A DNA stretch of 64,000 bases. It comes from Enoplolaimus lenunculus. Lineage: Eukaryota > Nematoda > Enoplea > Enoplida > Thoracostomopsidae. The notes under the pieces were generated by a model. The model searched no databases and was not told where the DNA came from. It saw only the letters and a program-made list of their open reading frames with translations. The stretch lies in assembly GCA_030248215.1 (NCBI GenBank), contig JASANG010003665.1, positions 1 to 64,000 of the forward strand, read 5' to 3'. The position numbers and the translations under genes are program-made. Numbering within the stretch: the first letter of the stretch is position 1; each line of letters starts with the position of its first letter. This document shows positions 34,831-46,900 of this stretch, one piece after another.

Positions 34831-35814
34831 ACTTGATTGTATATCGTTGGTTTAAATTTTCAATTACGCGAACTTGAGGTTAAAACTGAATGAAAACACC
34901 TGTCGATGTATTTTTCAATATACATATAAGGCAGCTTCTCAATCTGATCTCTATGCTTTTTTTGCTGAGAAAACAAGACAGTCTAAACTGCTTCGAAGCC
35001 AGGCATTTTTGTTAGAAATCGGAACAGCTTCTATACATCGGCCCGATGTCTTTTAGCACAACCAGCTGTTTTATCAATTATGTGCAATGTGTATCACGAG
35101 TAGAGATGGGGTTTCAGAATATGGTGAACTATACGAAATTGAACATTTATATTCCGCGTATTAGTGGCCAAACCTTGCAAAATGCACAATAAATTTTATT
35201 GAATTTCCTGTTTTCGCCTATAACATAAAGAGTAATACTTGCGCAAAATAGTGGAATTAAATTTCTATTGCACGAGTTTATTTTTTCAGTATTTCCGATA
35301 AAGAGTAAATTTTTAGGCGAACGGAGCTGTAAAATATTTTGCAGCAAATGAAAAACGTGTAGCGGTTCACAAATATTCTGCTCAGAAACGCTGGGCTTCC
35401 AAAACTCTCATACGTTCGGAACGGTCTGTGTACATCACTATTAGTATTATAGTATATCATATTGGTATTTTATTCTGTATTTTTATAATTCCTGGATTTA
35501 TTTGTACTGTGCAATATATATTATTAATATGATTTTCGTGTTATGTTCAACATAAAATGAAAAAATTTCAAATCCAGTAGTCAAACGAAAAAACTATATA
35601 TCGAAATTACTTCTCTTCTACACTTCCCTTCGCCCTGCAGTTTTAGGGTTTAGGTTACAGAAACGACCTAACTAAGGCTGATCGTAAGCCAAACCCTTTG
35701 CAAAGGCTTTACCTAAGCTTGAGCCTAAGCGTAAGATATGTCTTAAAATTTGGGGAAAGTGTACTGTGTACAAGAACAGATATTACGCTTGTCAAAAACA
35801 AACAGGAAAACAAA

Positions 35815-35872
35815 TAAAACAAACAAACAAACAAACTTACAAACAAACAGACAAACAAATAAACAAACAACG
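35815..35872. repeat. (AAAC)n microsatellite
   Basis: Repeated AAAC units with occasional T or G changes. Confidence 0.9.
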
Positions 35873-35999
35873 AAGTAAAACCAAATGAATAAATATGAAA
35901 GTAATTACCACAAAGTAGAAAACGAACCAGTTTCCGAAGACTTGAACAAAAACCACACTAGGATCTTGTTTCCACCGCGTAAAAAACAACTCAAATAGA

Positions 36000-36650
36000 A
36001 TATTGTCTGAAATTTAACACAATTGTGTCTTGATACGGATTTCAGACATATATGTCTTGAATTCCAGACTTTTATTTGTAAAGGTTTTCAGAAGTATGGG
36101 TTTAAAATTTATTAGATTTAACGGTCTGAAACTTAAGACTTTGTTTCATGAACCATTAAGACAAATATTTCTGAAATATAAGAAATATATTTCTGAAACA
36201 CAAGATAAAAATGATTGAAATACAAGACAAATATTTTCCAGGGAAACTATTCCAGAATGGGGCGCTAAAGCTCAAGCAAATACCGTAATTTTACAATCTA
36301 AAGATACAAGCAAGACGTAAACTTAGGTTGGGTAAGCTTGAGCTCAACCCAAAATATCTTTGAAATCTAACTATTTATATACACTCCAAAGAACAAAAAC
36401 GGAGCAACTTTTTTACATACATAATAATCAGAAAATTAACTCCTGAATTTAAGACACATGTATTGCTTGAAAAGAAGAAATTTAGATCTTATAAATACGC
36501 ACTAGAAATTTCTTGAATATAACACATTTGTGTTTTAACCGTTTCCAGACACGAATTTCTGAACTGTTTAAGACTACTTATGTCTAAATTTACCAGACAT
36601 TATGTCTTGAAGATTTAAGAGTCTTGAAATTTCATTTGAAAATTTATGGG
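36000..36650. repeat. Dispersed repeat with CAGACATNNATGTCT motifs, copy 2, inverted
   Basis: Contains TTCAGACATATATGTCTTG, TTTGAAATCTAACTATTT, AACACATTTGTGTTTTAACC and CAGACATTATGTCTTGAAG, mirroring 22.49-22.99 kb. Confidence 0.5.
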
Positions 36651-36753
36651 GCTCATTGCTTTTTGCAATGACGCACAGAATTCATAGTTTAGGTTTTCTC
36701 TTTCGTTTAAAGGTAAAGCTTAACGTTTTCAATTGCAGTTACATTTGGATAAC

Positions 36754-37010
36754 CAGCTGGGTGTAAGCGGATATCCTTTTCCGGTAAAAATAGGTGTCCG
36801 TTTCCGTTATAGAAATAACGAAAATTCTGTTATTTGTACGCTGAAATATGGTTATAAATAACATGTATATCTCCGCAAATTGTTCGCAATGAAATAAAAA
36901 TTGCGAAATTCAGCCGAAATTTTAAAATTTTGAGGCATCCTCGATTTTTCTTTAACATTTTAGGAAATTCGATGAATATTTGCAAGCCTTAACAGCCGTA
37001 ATCGGAATTC
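36754..37010. mobile_element. CAGGGTGTAA-type MITE, degenerate copy
   Basis: The left end is CAGCTGGGTGTAAGCGGATA, followed by TTTTCCGGTAAAAATAGGTG and other family motifs. The right end is not clear. Confidence 0.45.
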
Positions 37011-37175
37011 CGTTGGTACCATGCAATTCTGTATATTTGTAAGTCACAAGTTAAATTCTTTGTTTTTTTACAACGAATTATATAGATTAGAAACTTCCCA
37101 TAATTTTAAACTACCAATTTTACACTGATTTCTGGAAATTTGTTTATAAACTTTTTCGTAGATTATAACAAAATA

Positions 37176-37260
37176 GGCCCCTGTATTAAAAACATTAGGG
37201 GTGAATCGTTTTTCAGCGGGACTGCAATAAAGTAAGCTTTAGGCTAAATTTTTTGCTTTG
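37176..37260. mobile_element. TTAGGC-carrying MITE, copy 18, left end only
   Basis: GGCCCCTGTATTAAAAACATT and CAGCGGGACTGCAATAAAG match the left end. The arrays are missing and unrelated sequence follows. Confidence 0.6.
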
Positions 37261-37478
37261 TCACAAGCAGGGTTTGGTTTACCGGAAAAATTGAATCGAC
37301 CGGAAAAAACGGTTTGTCCGATTTCTCCGAAAAAACGGAAAAATTGAAAATCATGTACTAATGATACCACAAGCGCAAAAACGTTGATAGATGATTGATC
37401 TATTGGAAAAATGACATCGGGAGAATCAAAGGACTTTATTTAGTATCAACATTTGATGCAACATGATGATAAATGCAT

Positions 37479-37904
37479 ATTGTAGTGACCCGAATAGGAG
37501 GGGGGGGGTGATATTTATTTGGCCTCTCCAGAGGGTACCCCCTTGTTATTCGGTTATGAACTGTTATTTATTTTTAACACACGCTCCGCCACCCTTCGCT
37601 ACTAAAATATATCCGGTACTGCAACTATCCGTTGAATTAAACGTTTGTCTTGTATCAAAAGCTTGAGCGATCTTGCAAGGTTATACTTAAATTTATTTAG
37701 TGCGCCGAACTCAAATTATTAGGTCCTGGAGTGTTTATGCGCTACAATTAGGGATAATTGACATTTATGGACTCTAATTAGGATGAAGGGACTCTATCCG
37801 CTTACGGACTCTTATTAGGGATACGGGCTTCTATAGATTGATACTCAAAATGGGGACTTGTCACCTATTACCACACACCCTCTTTTATTCGGGGCACTAC
37901 AGTA
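37479..37904. mobile_element. GACCCGAATAAGAG-ended MITE, copy 4
   Basis: The ends are TGTAGTGACCCGAATAGGAG and TTTATTCGGGGCACTACAGT. The orientation is opposite to the copies at 10.49 and 17.56 kb. Confidence 0.8.
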
Positions 37905-38189
37905 CTGCACACACTGCAATTTGCATATGCTTGCTAAGTTGGCCGCAAACTTGCGAGGTTGAGTCTGGCAAACATCTGCTAAAAACTGTTTTTCCGTTGG
38001 TTTTTCAGGTGATCAACCCTGCTCACAAGCTCAGTAGACGCGGCCTATGCACAGGAATATGCTTAACCTACTGTTACGACCTTGGTATACACATTGCGGG
38101 AAACGGTACAAACTTCAAATTTCTCGTAAACCAATTGATGTGACGTACGCTCAATAATAACATTTCAAATTTATTAAATTGCAATTCAA

Positions 38190-38239
38190 CGTATGCTAGG
38201 TACCAGGGTGTAAACGTATGCTAGGTACCAGGGTGTAAA
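38190..38239. repeat. 25-bp direct duplication at the end of a MITE
   Basis: CGTATGCTAGGTACCAGGG plus GTGTAAA occurs twice head to tail. The second copy runs straight into the element at 38,229. Confidence 0.85.
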
Positions 38240-38584
38240 CGGATATTAGAAAACATGGAAACGGAAAACGAACATTGAAGTATAAAAGTTTAAAAAGATG
38301 ATTTATTTTTCTGCAGCACAACTGAGGCGTATACAAAAATTCGCAAGGCTTTCTTTTAAAGAAAAAATCGCGGATGCATTGAAATTTTTCAGATTTTGAA
38401 TGAATTTCGTTAAATTTTTTCAATTCAAACAGTTCTAGAATATCTGTAATGAAAAAATTGCGAGATATGCCTGATTTATAACTAATTTTGAGCATAAAAT
38501 AGCAGAATTTCCGTTATTTCTGTAGCGGAATCGGAAGCAGGCACCAATATTCACCGGAAACGATTATCCCGTTAATACACCCTG
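38229..38584. mobile_element. CAGGGTGTAA-ended MITE (hAT-type), copy 2
   Basis: The ends are CAGGGTGTAAACGGATA and CCGTTAATACACCCTG. The flanks CTAGGTAC and CTATGTAT agree at six of eight bases. Confidence 0.7.
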
Positions 38585-38861
38585 CTATGTATATACATTA
38601 CATGTTTTCCAGTTTTCTTTGCGATGCTCTAAAGAATAGGCAATATTTCATAGAAAGATTAGAAATTGCCGGCGTGTTTTCACTAACTGATAGCTAAACT
38701 TGTAGAAATCACAAATGATGGTAAAACCGGAGCTCGGCCACCAGTCCTGATAAAAATCGACGTCGGTTCCCAAATTGTTGCTGAAGCTTCCGGTAACTTG
38801 AGTAATGAGTAAAGTTTTCCGATTTATAAAAGTTGTCTTTCAGCTAGTTTGTCAGCAACTT

Positions 38862-39018
38862 TGACCAATGTAAAGATCAAGGACAGACCGTTTTTCTGCA
38901 GGACTGCAACAGAGTAAGCTTAAGCTTTAGTTTATTTTTTGTTTATGCTTAAGCTTACGTATAAGTACATTATTACGCTAATAAGCATAAACCACGGCCC
39001 TGTTCCATACATCGACCG
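38862..39018. mobile_element. TTAGGC-carrying MITE, copy 19, arrays eroded
   Basis: The left end is GACCAATGTAAAGATCAAGG and the right end is CTGTTCCATACATCGACC. The 8-bp flank GCAACTTT is identical on both sides. Few hexamers remain. Confidence 0.8.
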
Positions 39019-39639
39019 CAACTTTGAGGAATTTGAAAGCTTTAATTGCCGAGTAATCTCAATAAGAAGCCTAAAATGAGTTTTACATTTTGCAGACCAT
39101 TGTGTGAAAATTTAAGAATTCAACAAAATTTTATGCATAATTTGCCTTACCTCCGGCATCGACAAAACATGTTCACCCCAGAGACAACCATTTTGAGCGC
39201 AATCATCGCAAAACTGTTTGCGTCTTATAATATTAGAGAATTAAAAAAGGATATATACACAAAATACAAAACAGTGTTGCATCTTAAACATTATGTTGAA
39301 TAATTTATATAGCATTGTTTTACCAGTAACAATTTAGAATTGAATCCTGAGTTCGACGTTTCCCTGAAATAAAATTGAAATCGTAATTCCGACTTTTGTG
39401 AATTACTACTTATAATTTTAGCTATCAATGCGTGGTATTAAATATGGTTCCGTCTGAAAGGGTCGCATATAATTAATTACTTAATCTTAAGCTTTCAAAT
39501 TACTACCATAGTCTCATACAAGTTGAAAAAATCCTATTTTAGTTATGCAGATATAATTGCTTTTATTTCGACCCTATGTGATCTGCGAAAGACAAAAATT
39601 TTGTGAAAAAGTTTGACAAATTACATATCATTCGATTAA

Positions 39640-39985
39640 GCTTGCAGAGCTGAGTTCAATGGTGTTAAATGTTTTGTACTCAGACGATTGACTAACGAGT
39701 TATTGTTGAATAACTGATTTGGCGCGCTGCCAGCGATTTGGGCCGGCGCCAAATCAGTTATTTGTCCATAATTCGTTAACCATTCGTCTGGTTGCAAAAA
39801 AATTAACACCGTTGGACTCATCTCCGCGAGCTGGGACCTTGGACCTTAAAAATCGAATTTTTCAAAAATACAAATTTCGCCATGGAATGATCAGGGGAGG
39901 CCATGAGAAGCTCAAATATGCAAAAAAATTTCAAAATCCGACCACTTTTGGGCAAACGCGGGCTGGGGGGATAACCGAAAAGACC
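39640..39985. mobile_element. Long imperfect palindrome with adjoining dispersed repeat
   Basis: Two arms (GGTGTTAAATG to AATAACTGATTTGGCGC, and GCGCCAAATCAGTTATTTG to AATTAACACC) meet at about 39,740. The segment after 39,815 is the inverse of 20,950-21,076, and a fragment lies near 30,075. Confidence 0.6.
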
Positions 39986-40974
39986 CGCGCTTCTTTGCTT
40001 ACTTAATGAATGAAATAATCTATCGAAATGTTTTATTACTTGTTGGCCAAATTTAACCAAGACGATGACTAAAACTTAGTAAGCAACGGTGATTTTATTT
40101 TTAAAAATATTTTTATTCGGATGAGTCAGCCACATCAACTTGTTTTCTTTGCTTTAGAAACACCAAATACAATAACGTAAATACAAACTTCTACAATGTA
40201 CGAATATGCGCATGCATAGCAGGCGACGACGTTATAAAGTACAAGATAAATCAATCGTATAAAATAAAACAGTTACACACAATTAAAAACGGAACATAAT
40301 GCTACACGTAATTAATCAGGCAAGTATATAAAACAAGCTATGAGACCACGCAACCATGACATACAAAAACCCATTTGAAACATTGAGAAACGTACGTATA
40401 TATCAGCTTGGTCTGTTTGCTTTCGAAACACAAACAAAGACAAAACAATGCGAATAGCACCCATAACTGTTTTTAGCCTTAAAATTTTTTTGACGTCGAA
40501 CACATTTTTTGTACATCTTTTCAGTAATAGTGTAATAGATAGGGTGTAAATTGTTTAATGTTATATACGTACGAGGGATCAGGCGTGATTATGGTGTCGC
40601 ATTTTTGTTACGGACTTTTCTTTGTGACCACGTGCGAAAATGTGCACCTATGCATTCAAAGCATTATTTTGCTTCGGTCCGACAAATTAAAAATATAACC
40701 TGATCATCCAACGGTTGTCTGGAAACGTTAACTGCGAATACAGCCATTTTTGTGACAAAACTGTGTTGGTATAGTAGAGGAGTGCGGATAGAATCAAGTT
40801 CGCATTGCATTTACGAGCATTATTTTGTTTCTGTTAGTAGCTATCTGTGAACAAAATGTTGCTTATGAATATAAAATGATGGATATATTTAAAAAACATG
40901 AACGAACCTTCGACAATTTTTCACTGCTTCAGCAAAACCCCCATAATACATTCGGATCCTACCTGTATAGTCCT

Positions 40975-43900
40975 TTATACTTCTGATCCCAACGGCCGTT
41001 TGAGCTCATCGTCGATTTGCGTTTCAACCATTATGGTTGTCTCAGTCTCGTTATCGAGTCGTGTTTTTGCTCTTCCGTTACTCAAGCGATCCACGCGTAG
41101 TGTACGCATCGGAGATAAATTGACCAAACTGCGACCAGCATCACTTGCACGAATCCCTGTCGTGGCGGCAAGTTGCGCTTTTCGCTCAAAATCTGCGTCG
41201 ATTTGAGCTTCTTCGGCTTCTCGTTCCAACGATTCATCAATCACGTCGTCGTTTGTTTCGGCGACTCGAATTGCGTCAATAATACTCTGGTCAGATCCAA
41301 TTTCTGTCAACGCATCAACAAAGATACCATCATTGCTTGTCGCTGTGTTTGTTCTTCCGTTTAGATAGTGACCAGTTTCTCCGACATCGCCAAACGATAG
41401 CGTCAAATCTTCGGTGCTGGTTTGAACAAATTGATCGACGTAATCAGATTGTGTCATTGTTGCTGATACATTCATCATAGCTATACCATCAGCATCAATG
41501 CCAGTAGCATCATCATTAGCGACCAGTGGTTTATGCGACGATGCGTTAACTGACACATCGTTCGACGCAGTGCAATTGTTGCATGCAGTGGTTGACTTAT
41601 TAGCAGGATTGGTAGATCCAGGCTGCGACGGCATCCTTTTGCTTCCGGTCGACAACGAATGTTTAGGTTGGGTTTTGGATGCGCTACCTCTACCAAAACC
41701 ACCGCCACTACCGCGAGCACGACGGGTTAATTGACCTTCAATGCGCATAATTGGCGATTCGAACGCTAGACTAAATATCAACGCTGCAGAGTAGCTTAAT
41801 ACGACGTGCCCGATGAAATAGTATACCTGAACTCATGTAAAATAAAGAATATTCACAAGAATTACACACCTTTAATCAGTGCAGATATTTTAACAAATAA
41901 CAAAAGTTGATAATCGCCACATCTAAACGTACTATATCAAATGGTGCAAAAGTGAAAATCGACCGTACTGCACGATGATCCACAACAAAATCTTATGATT
42001 GACAGCTTTGAGACAAATAAATCTAACATACCATTCTAAGATGTGTATCGAAATGAAATGTTCGATGGCGACTTGAGTATGTTCCATGAGCGACCAACGG
42101 ATGCAATAGATATGCACAATACGTTAACTTCGCAAATGGTGACCACACGCCCCACGATAGGAAAGTATTGATCCAACCTACAAGCGGGTTAAAGAATCGT
42201 GTATCAAACAAAACGAATCCAATTAATACAGTTTTTAATTCTGAAATTAAAAATATGCTAACCAAATACAAATATATGAGCAAACTTCAACCCCAGTTTG
42301 AATATCCGCTAGTGTCGCAAAGCATAAAATGTGCTCACGCAAAACAATGACTTTTCAACAGACGTGAATTCTGTGTTTTATCGCGCACAGTAGGCACGTT
42401 TTTTACAAACGACTAGAACGTGGATGATTTGCAAACTGTAAATCTTATTCCAACCACTTGCGTAAACCCCACCTAGCCTTTTATGTTTAGCTGAACACCT
42501 ACTCAAAATTTTGATAATCCATTTTTTCTCATAACAGCTCACAAAATTAGTCGCAAAATGTCTTGAATTACAACCACTTACCGCCATAACCATTAATACA
42601 CGCGAATATAATCCAGGACAGACCGATCGCCCATAACGTGCGGCCGAACATAGCGTAGATGAAAATAGCAACTTTGTTTGGAAGAACACCAGTTTTCGAA
42701 TAGTCGTACATTCCGAACAACAACGAAATATGAACTATGGTACTAACTGTCCATCCAACAGCGACACCCCACTAAAATTAATACCAAAAATTACGTTGAC
42801 TCCAATACAGCACACACATCACTGTAAACTGAGGTTTTTCTATTAATCTGCGTATTTTACGTAACACAAAACTAAAACTTTTACGCAAACTACAATAATA
42901 ATATTAGGGCCACAGCAATAATGACAAGTTCTCAGCCAGAAGGGAACAAGGTGGGAATCAACACCACATGGCGAACGTCAGATATGGACTTGCATAATGA
43001 TCCCAGTTTATATAATCGGGGATAAAGTGGTACTGAACAAAGACGTTGTCAAGATCTCGCAGTCTGAAATTTGTTTTTTATTATGCTTGAAACACAACGA
43101 ATTTGTCTGCACAATGTAAAAGGTAACTGATAATATTGAAACGTTCAGGGGCGTTAAACTGTCTATAACAAAACACTATAAGGCGATAATATTAAAATAA
43201 ACTTACACTAGGCAGCTTAACTCGCTTTTTTCCGCACTTGAACAAGAAATAACCAAACAAAATCCCGACTAAGTATGGCCCACACCGACAATAAGGTTTT
43301 ATGTAAATCATGTTCCAATATTTCTCTTCAACTTCGAAGCTATAAACACAGATATTTACTTTATGTAAACAATATTTTTGAACACTTTTGCATTAGTCAC
43401 AAAAAATTTGCAAAATCCAATACATGTAAATATAATAAACTTTGCGACAAGGTTTGATTGCATAATAGTTACCAAACTCATGATTTCCTGTGGACATAAA
43501 AAATTTTGCTGAATACCAGCTAGAGATATATCCACATAATACGAAAAATGTTGATGTTGCGCAATACCTTGCGCTGAAAAAACTAAAAACACCAGCCAAC
43601 CGACTATGTGACACCAGAATTATACGAAGTGGTAGAATAACGTGACCGTTATAAGGCATAGTGCGTCTTCTAAAACAAATAGCAACTGACGTGATAGTGT
43701 ATTACTTTTACAAAATGCGATCAAAATATTGGAGGTAAATTATATACTTTGCACAGATTTGAACCAGAATCTCTGAAGCAGAATCACTGTCTTAATAAAT
43801 ACCGAAAGTGAAGCGTTAAAAAGTTTACATTTTTGGATTATTTGCAGCTACTGTTGTGGGTGGCAGATCATTTGTAATAATCAATATCGCTTTGACTAGG

Positions 43901-46900
43901 CCTGTGACCAGCAAAGTTAACACGGTTAACGCAACGCCAACTGCTTCTTTTCTAGAACAATTATAACAAAGATAATAACTAGATAAGAAACCAAGATTGA
44001 CCAATGCCGATCTAACGTTCACAATCGCTAATTCTAGTATTCTAGCCTAAGTAGATACATCATTTTATTAGAGTAATATTTCCGGTAACACCGAACTTTT
44101 ATTATTAAAACAAATACATCGACTAAATTCAGTTTAACAATAACTTTAATCCCGCTAAAACTTTTAAACAAAAACTTGCAAATACCAACACGCGAGACAT
44201 TTTTAATCCTATGTACTGAAGCCAGCAGCTACTGTTAATCGAGCGAAAGTGTAAAGTGAATCGAAATTAAAATGCCGTCGTTAATACTAAACATGCAACC
44301 ACGACACTTACAAATATAATGTCACCAGAAATATCGGTGCCAATACAAAAAACTGCATGTCGTTCGCCAAAAACCATGTCCAGCTCATACACTAAAACGA
44401 AAATCGATTATCTACAAAGAACGTTTGAATAACTTACTGGACTGGACAAACTTTGTAACACAAAACGTTTTGTCATAGAAGAAAAGGCGAGTCTCGCTTT
44501 TTAGCTGGTATATCGGGCCCGATGTTTGAGCAGAGATGGGATTCTCAATGGAACAGTTGAGATTGCGACTAAGCAGTATCTGAGACAGAGAATTGAAAGT
44601 TTCAGAAATTTTTTTAAACGGTCACGGAAAACTTCTAGAATAGTTTAAAGTTTTGACTTTTGATTCTTCCTAGGTTTGTATGGACAAACAGAGCTCTGCC
44701 GCTCATTAATATCTGCAATTACTCGTTCAAAGATTTTTCCAAAAATCTTATACCGATATGTTTTGCACCTTGTGCGCAAATGTGAGGCTCTCAAGAAACG
44801 TTAAGCCAGCTCCAAAACCAAAACACTGCAGTGCACAACAATCTTGCGACGGAATACGCCTACTGGCGGGCGGAATCCGTCTACATGCGCACTAAATCTT
44901 AAACCAATTTGCAATCCAGAAAGTTAGAAACCAGAAACTAATCATTGCTTAAGTATAGTTCAGAAGTAAAATCTACTAATGTATTAAATTTAACTAAGCT
45001 TGGTGGTATGTCCCAAAGACATATACATTGTCGAGCGTCAAATGTTTCAATGGATATCGATTGTGACTATGAAATGGACATTTGGATTCAAAATTTTTGA
45101 AATGTGTAATTTATACATCAGTTGCTGGAACCAGTGCCGAGGTCTCACCTTATAGACACGAGACTTTTCAAAAGCTGAGATGATATTGAAACTGCTCGAG
45201 TCTCAGGAATTATCGAGCCTTGAGACTGAGACTACCATCCCTGTTTTTTAATTTCAGTGGCTTTCGAAATGACATCACAGACGTCAAGAGTTAAAATTAG
45301 AGAGAAGTTGCTTCAGAGGCTAAAAGTATACAACTTCGAATGGTTCTTTAAGATTGCCATGCTCAAACAACCAACCTGTTCGTTCGGATATAAGAAATTG
45401 TTCACATACAACAAATTGGTCCACCATGAATTTCGACAATAGTTCGGTTCAAGCCCATCTTGGTCCCAAAATGGACCATCAGCCCAATATCGATACAAAC
45501 AGACATCGATACCCAAGATAAGCATGTAAACTGGAGTCAATCTATAACATATTAAGCCCGTATTCAACTGGAATTACTGTATCTGCAAGAAATAGGAACA
45601 TGAGCTTTTTCCATGTTGACAAAAAATTACCAAATCGACATCAATTTATTCGCAACTTGTTCACACCCAGCATTAAATCTTGCCGTACTTTTGAAAAATT
45701 TGTAGCATTTTTGCTGTTCGAAATGATGTTCCTGTTGAAACCTTGACACTCAGGTAATAAAATGCAAACAATGCGCTGCACCGTGCAGCAACACATTCCA
45801 AAAAATGCATTAATAGGCGTATTTCAAAAAGCATTTAAGCGCATTGGCACTAAATTTGGTAACTACATGCACAATAATTAAGGTTTGATTAGGTTTTAAT
45901 ATTAGACGTGTTTGCTTGACAAATGAGGTGGGTCACTTCATGTAAGACCAGTCGAGATTCATTCTATCCAGCGCTTAATAACTCAATTATACTTAGTCAC
46001 CAATAGTTTACGTACCGTATATATCGATGAATGTAAAATATAATCCAAAATGTTGGTTTTCGAATTCGTTTTCCTTTCGTTCTCTGAGCTTCTTGTAAAA
46101 ACATGTATGTAATGAGAAACCCACTGAAATTAGCATTTATATACAAATTTTTAACTCGAATACTTAATCGACTATAAACTTAAGTCTTTAAAACCTTGAA
46201 ATAATATGACAAAGCTTTGGAACTACATTAAAAACCAATATGGCACACGGCGACAATTTTAATATGTACAAACAACAGACATCAACCTTCAAGAAAATCA
46301 TACATAACCCTGAAAACCAACCTGATTAAAAAGAAGGCGTCTACGCAATACGTGGCGTTAAGTATCACTTGATTCATAACGTACGCTGTAAGAGGAAACG
46401 AACCCACGAGGTTGTCTAAAACGACGCACATACCCCACATAATATTTTCAGTAACGTATTCATGTAGAAACAGGACGTATTAAACGCAACGTTACAGAGT
46501 CATGGGTATGATTGAAACAATCTAAAAATACTATGACCGCAAAAAACAAAAACCTGTATTTACAAATATCTGCGACCTTTTGCTTTATGTTTAACTGCGT
46601 TCGGTTGTTAATTAAAAATGATTATTTCATGATGAGCACTGCATAAAATCACATAGCTATCCAAAATTTGCTGTAGGTACATACCAATAGTTGGCACAAT
46701 CCAGTAATATGTATGTCCAAGAAGTACCCAGCACAAGCTGAAAAACCGCAATCCGTTCAAGCAATGTAACTGCCCTGGTCGCCGTGTTGTGTCCAAAATT
46801 TTTGGAATATTTGTCACCACAGAAAATGCGAGTAACAGTTTTAGAAAGGCAGCTGGAAAATAATGCAATAAAAACAATGATATCAAAACACTGGAATCAT

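Larger units (their letters stand above)
34831..40974. other. Intergenic stretch between the GPCR and NRF-6-type genes
   Basis: The genes on its two sides end toward each other, so this stretch holds both 3' untranslated regions and repeats, and no promoter is expected. Beyond the listed elements I see AT-rich sequence with short frames of no recognisable content. The stretch from about 39.1 to 39.6 kb looks unique. Confidence 0.5.

Noticed and set aside
1-39018. A true chromosome end or subtelomere
   Set aside because: TTAGGC units occur only as short arrays inside bounded elements in both orientations, with no long terminal array.
42900-43075. Coding-looking minus-strand stretch (LRDLDNVFVQYHF and following) between NRF exons
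   Set aside because: It needs phase 2 on both sides while the flanking exons are phase 0, and the family reads straight from KKRVKLPS to WGVAVGW without it.
46416-46480. In-frame extension upstream of the NRF exon at 46,415
   Set aside because: There is no AG acceptor between the nearest upstream stop and this stretch, whereas the acceptor at 46,416 fits phase and the family (DNLVGSF).
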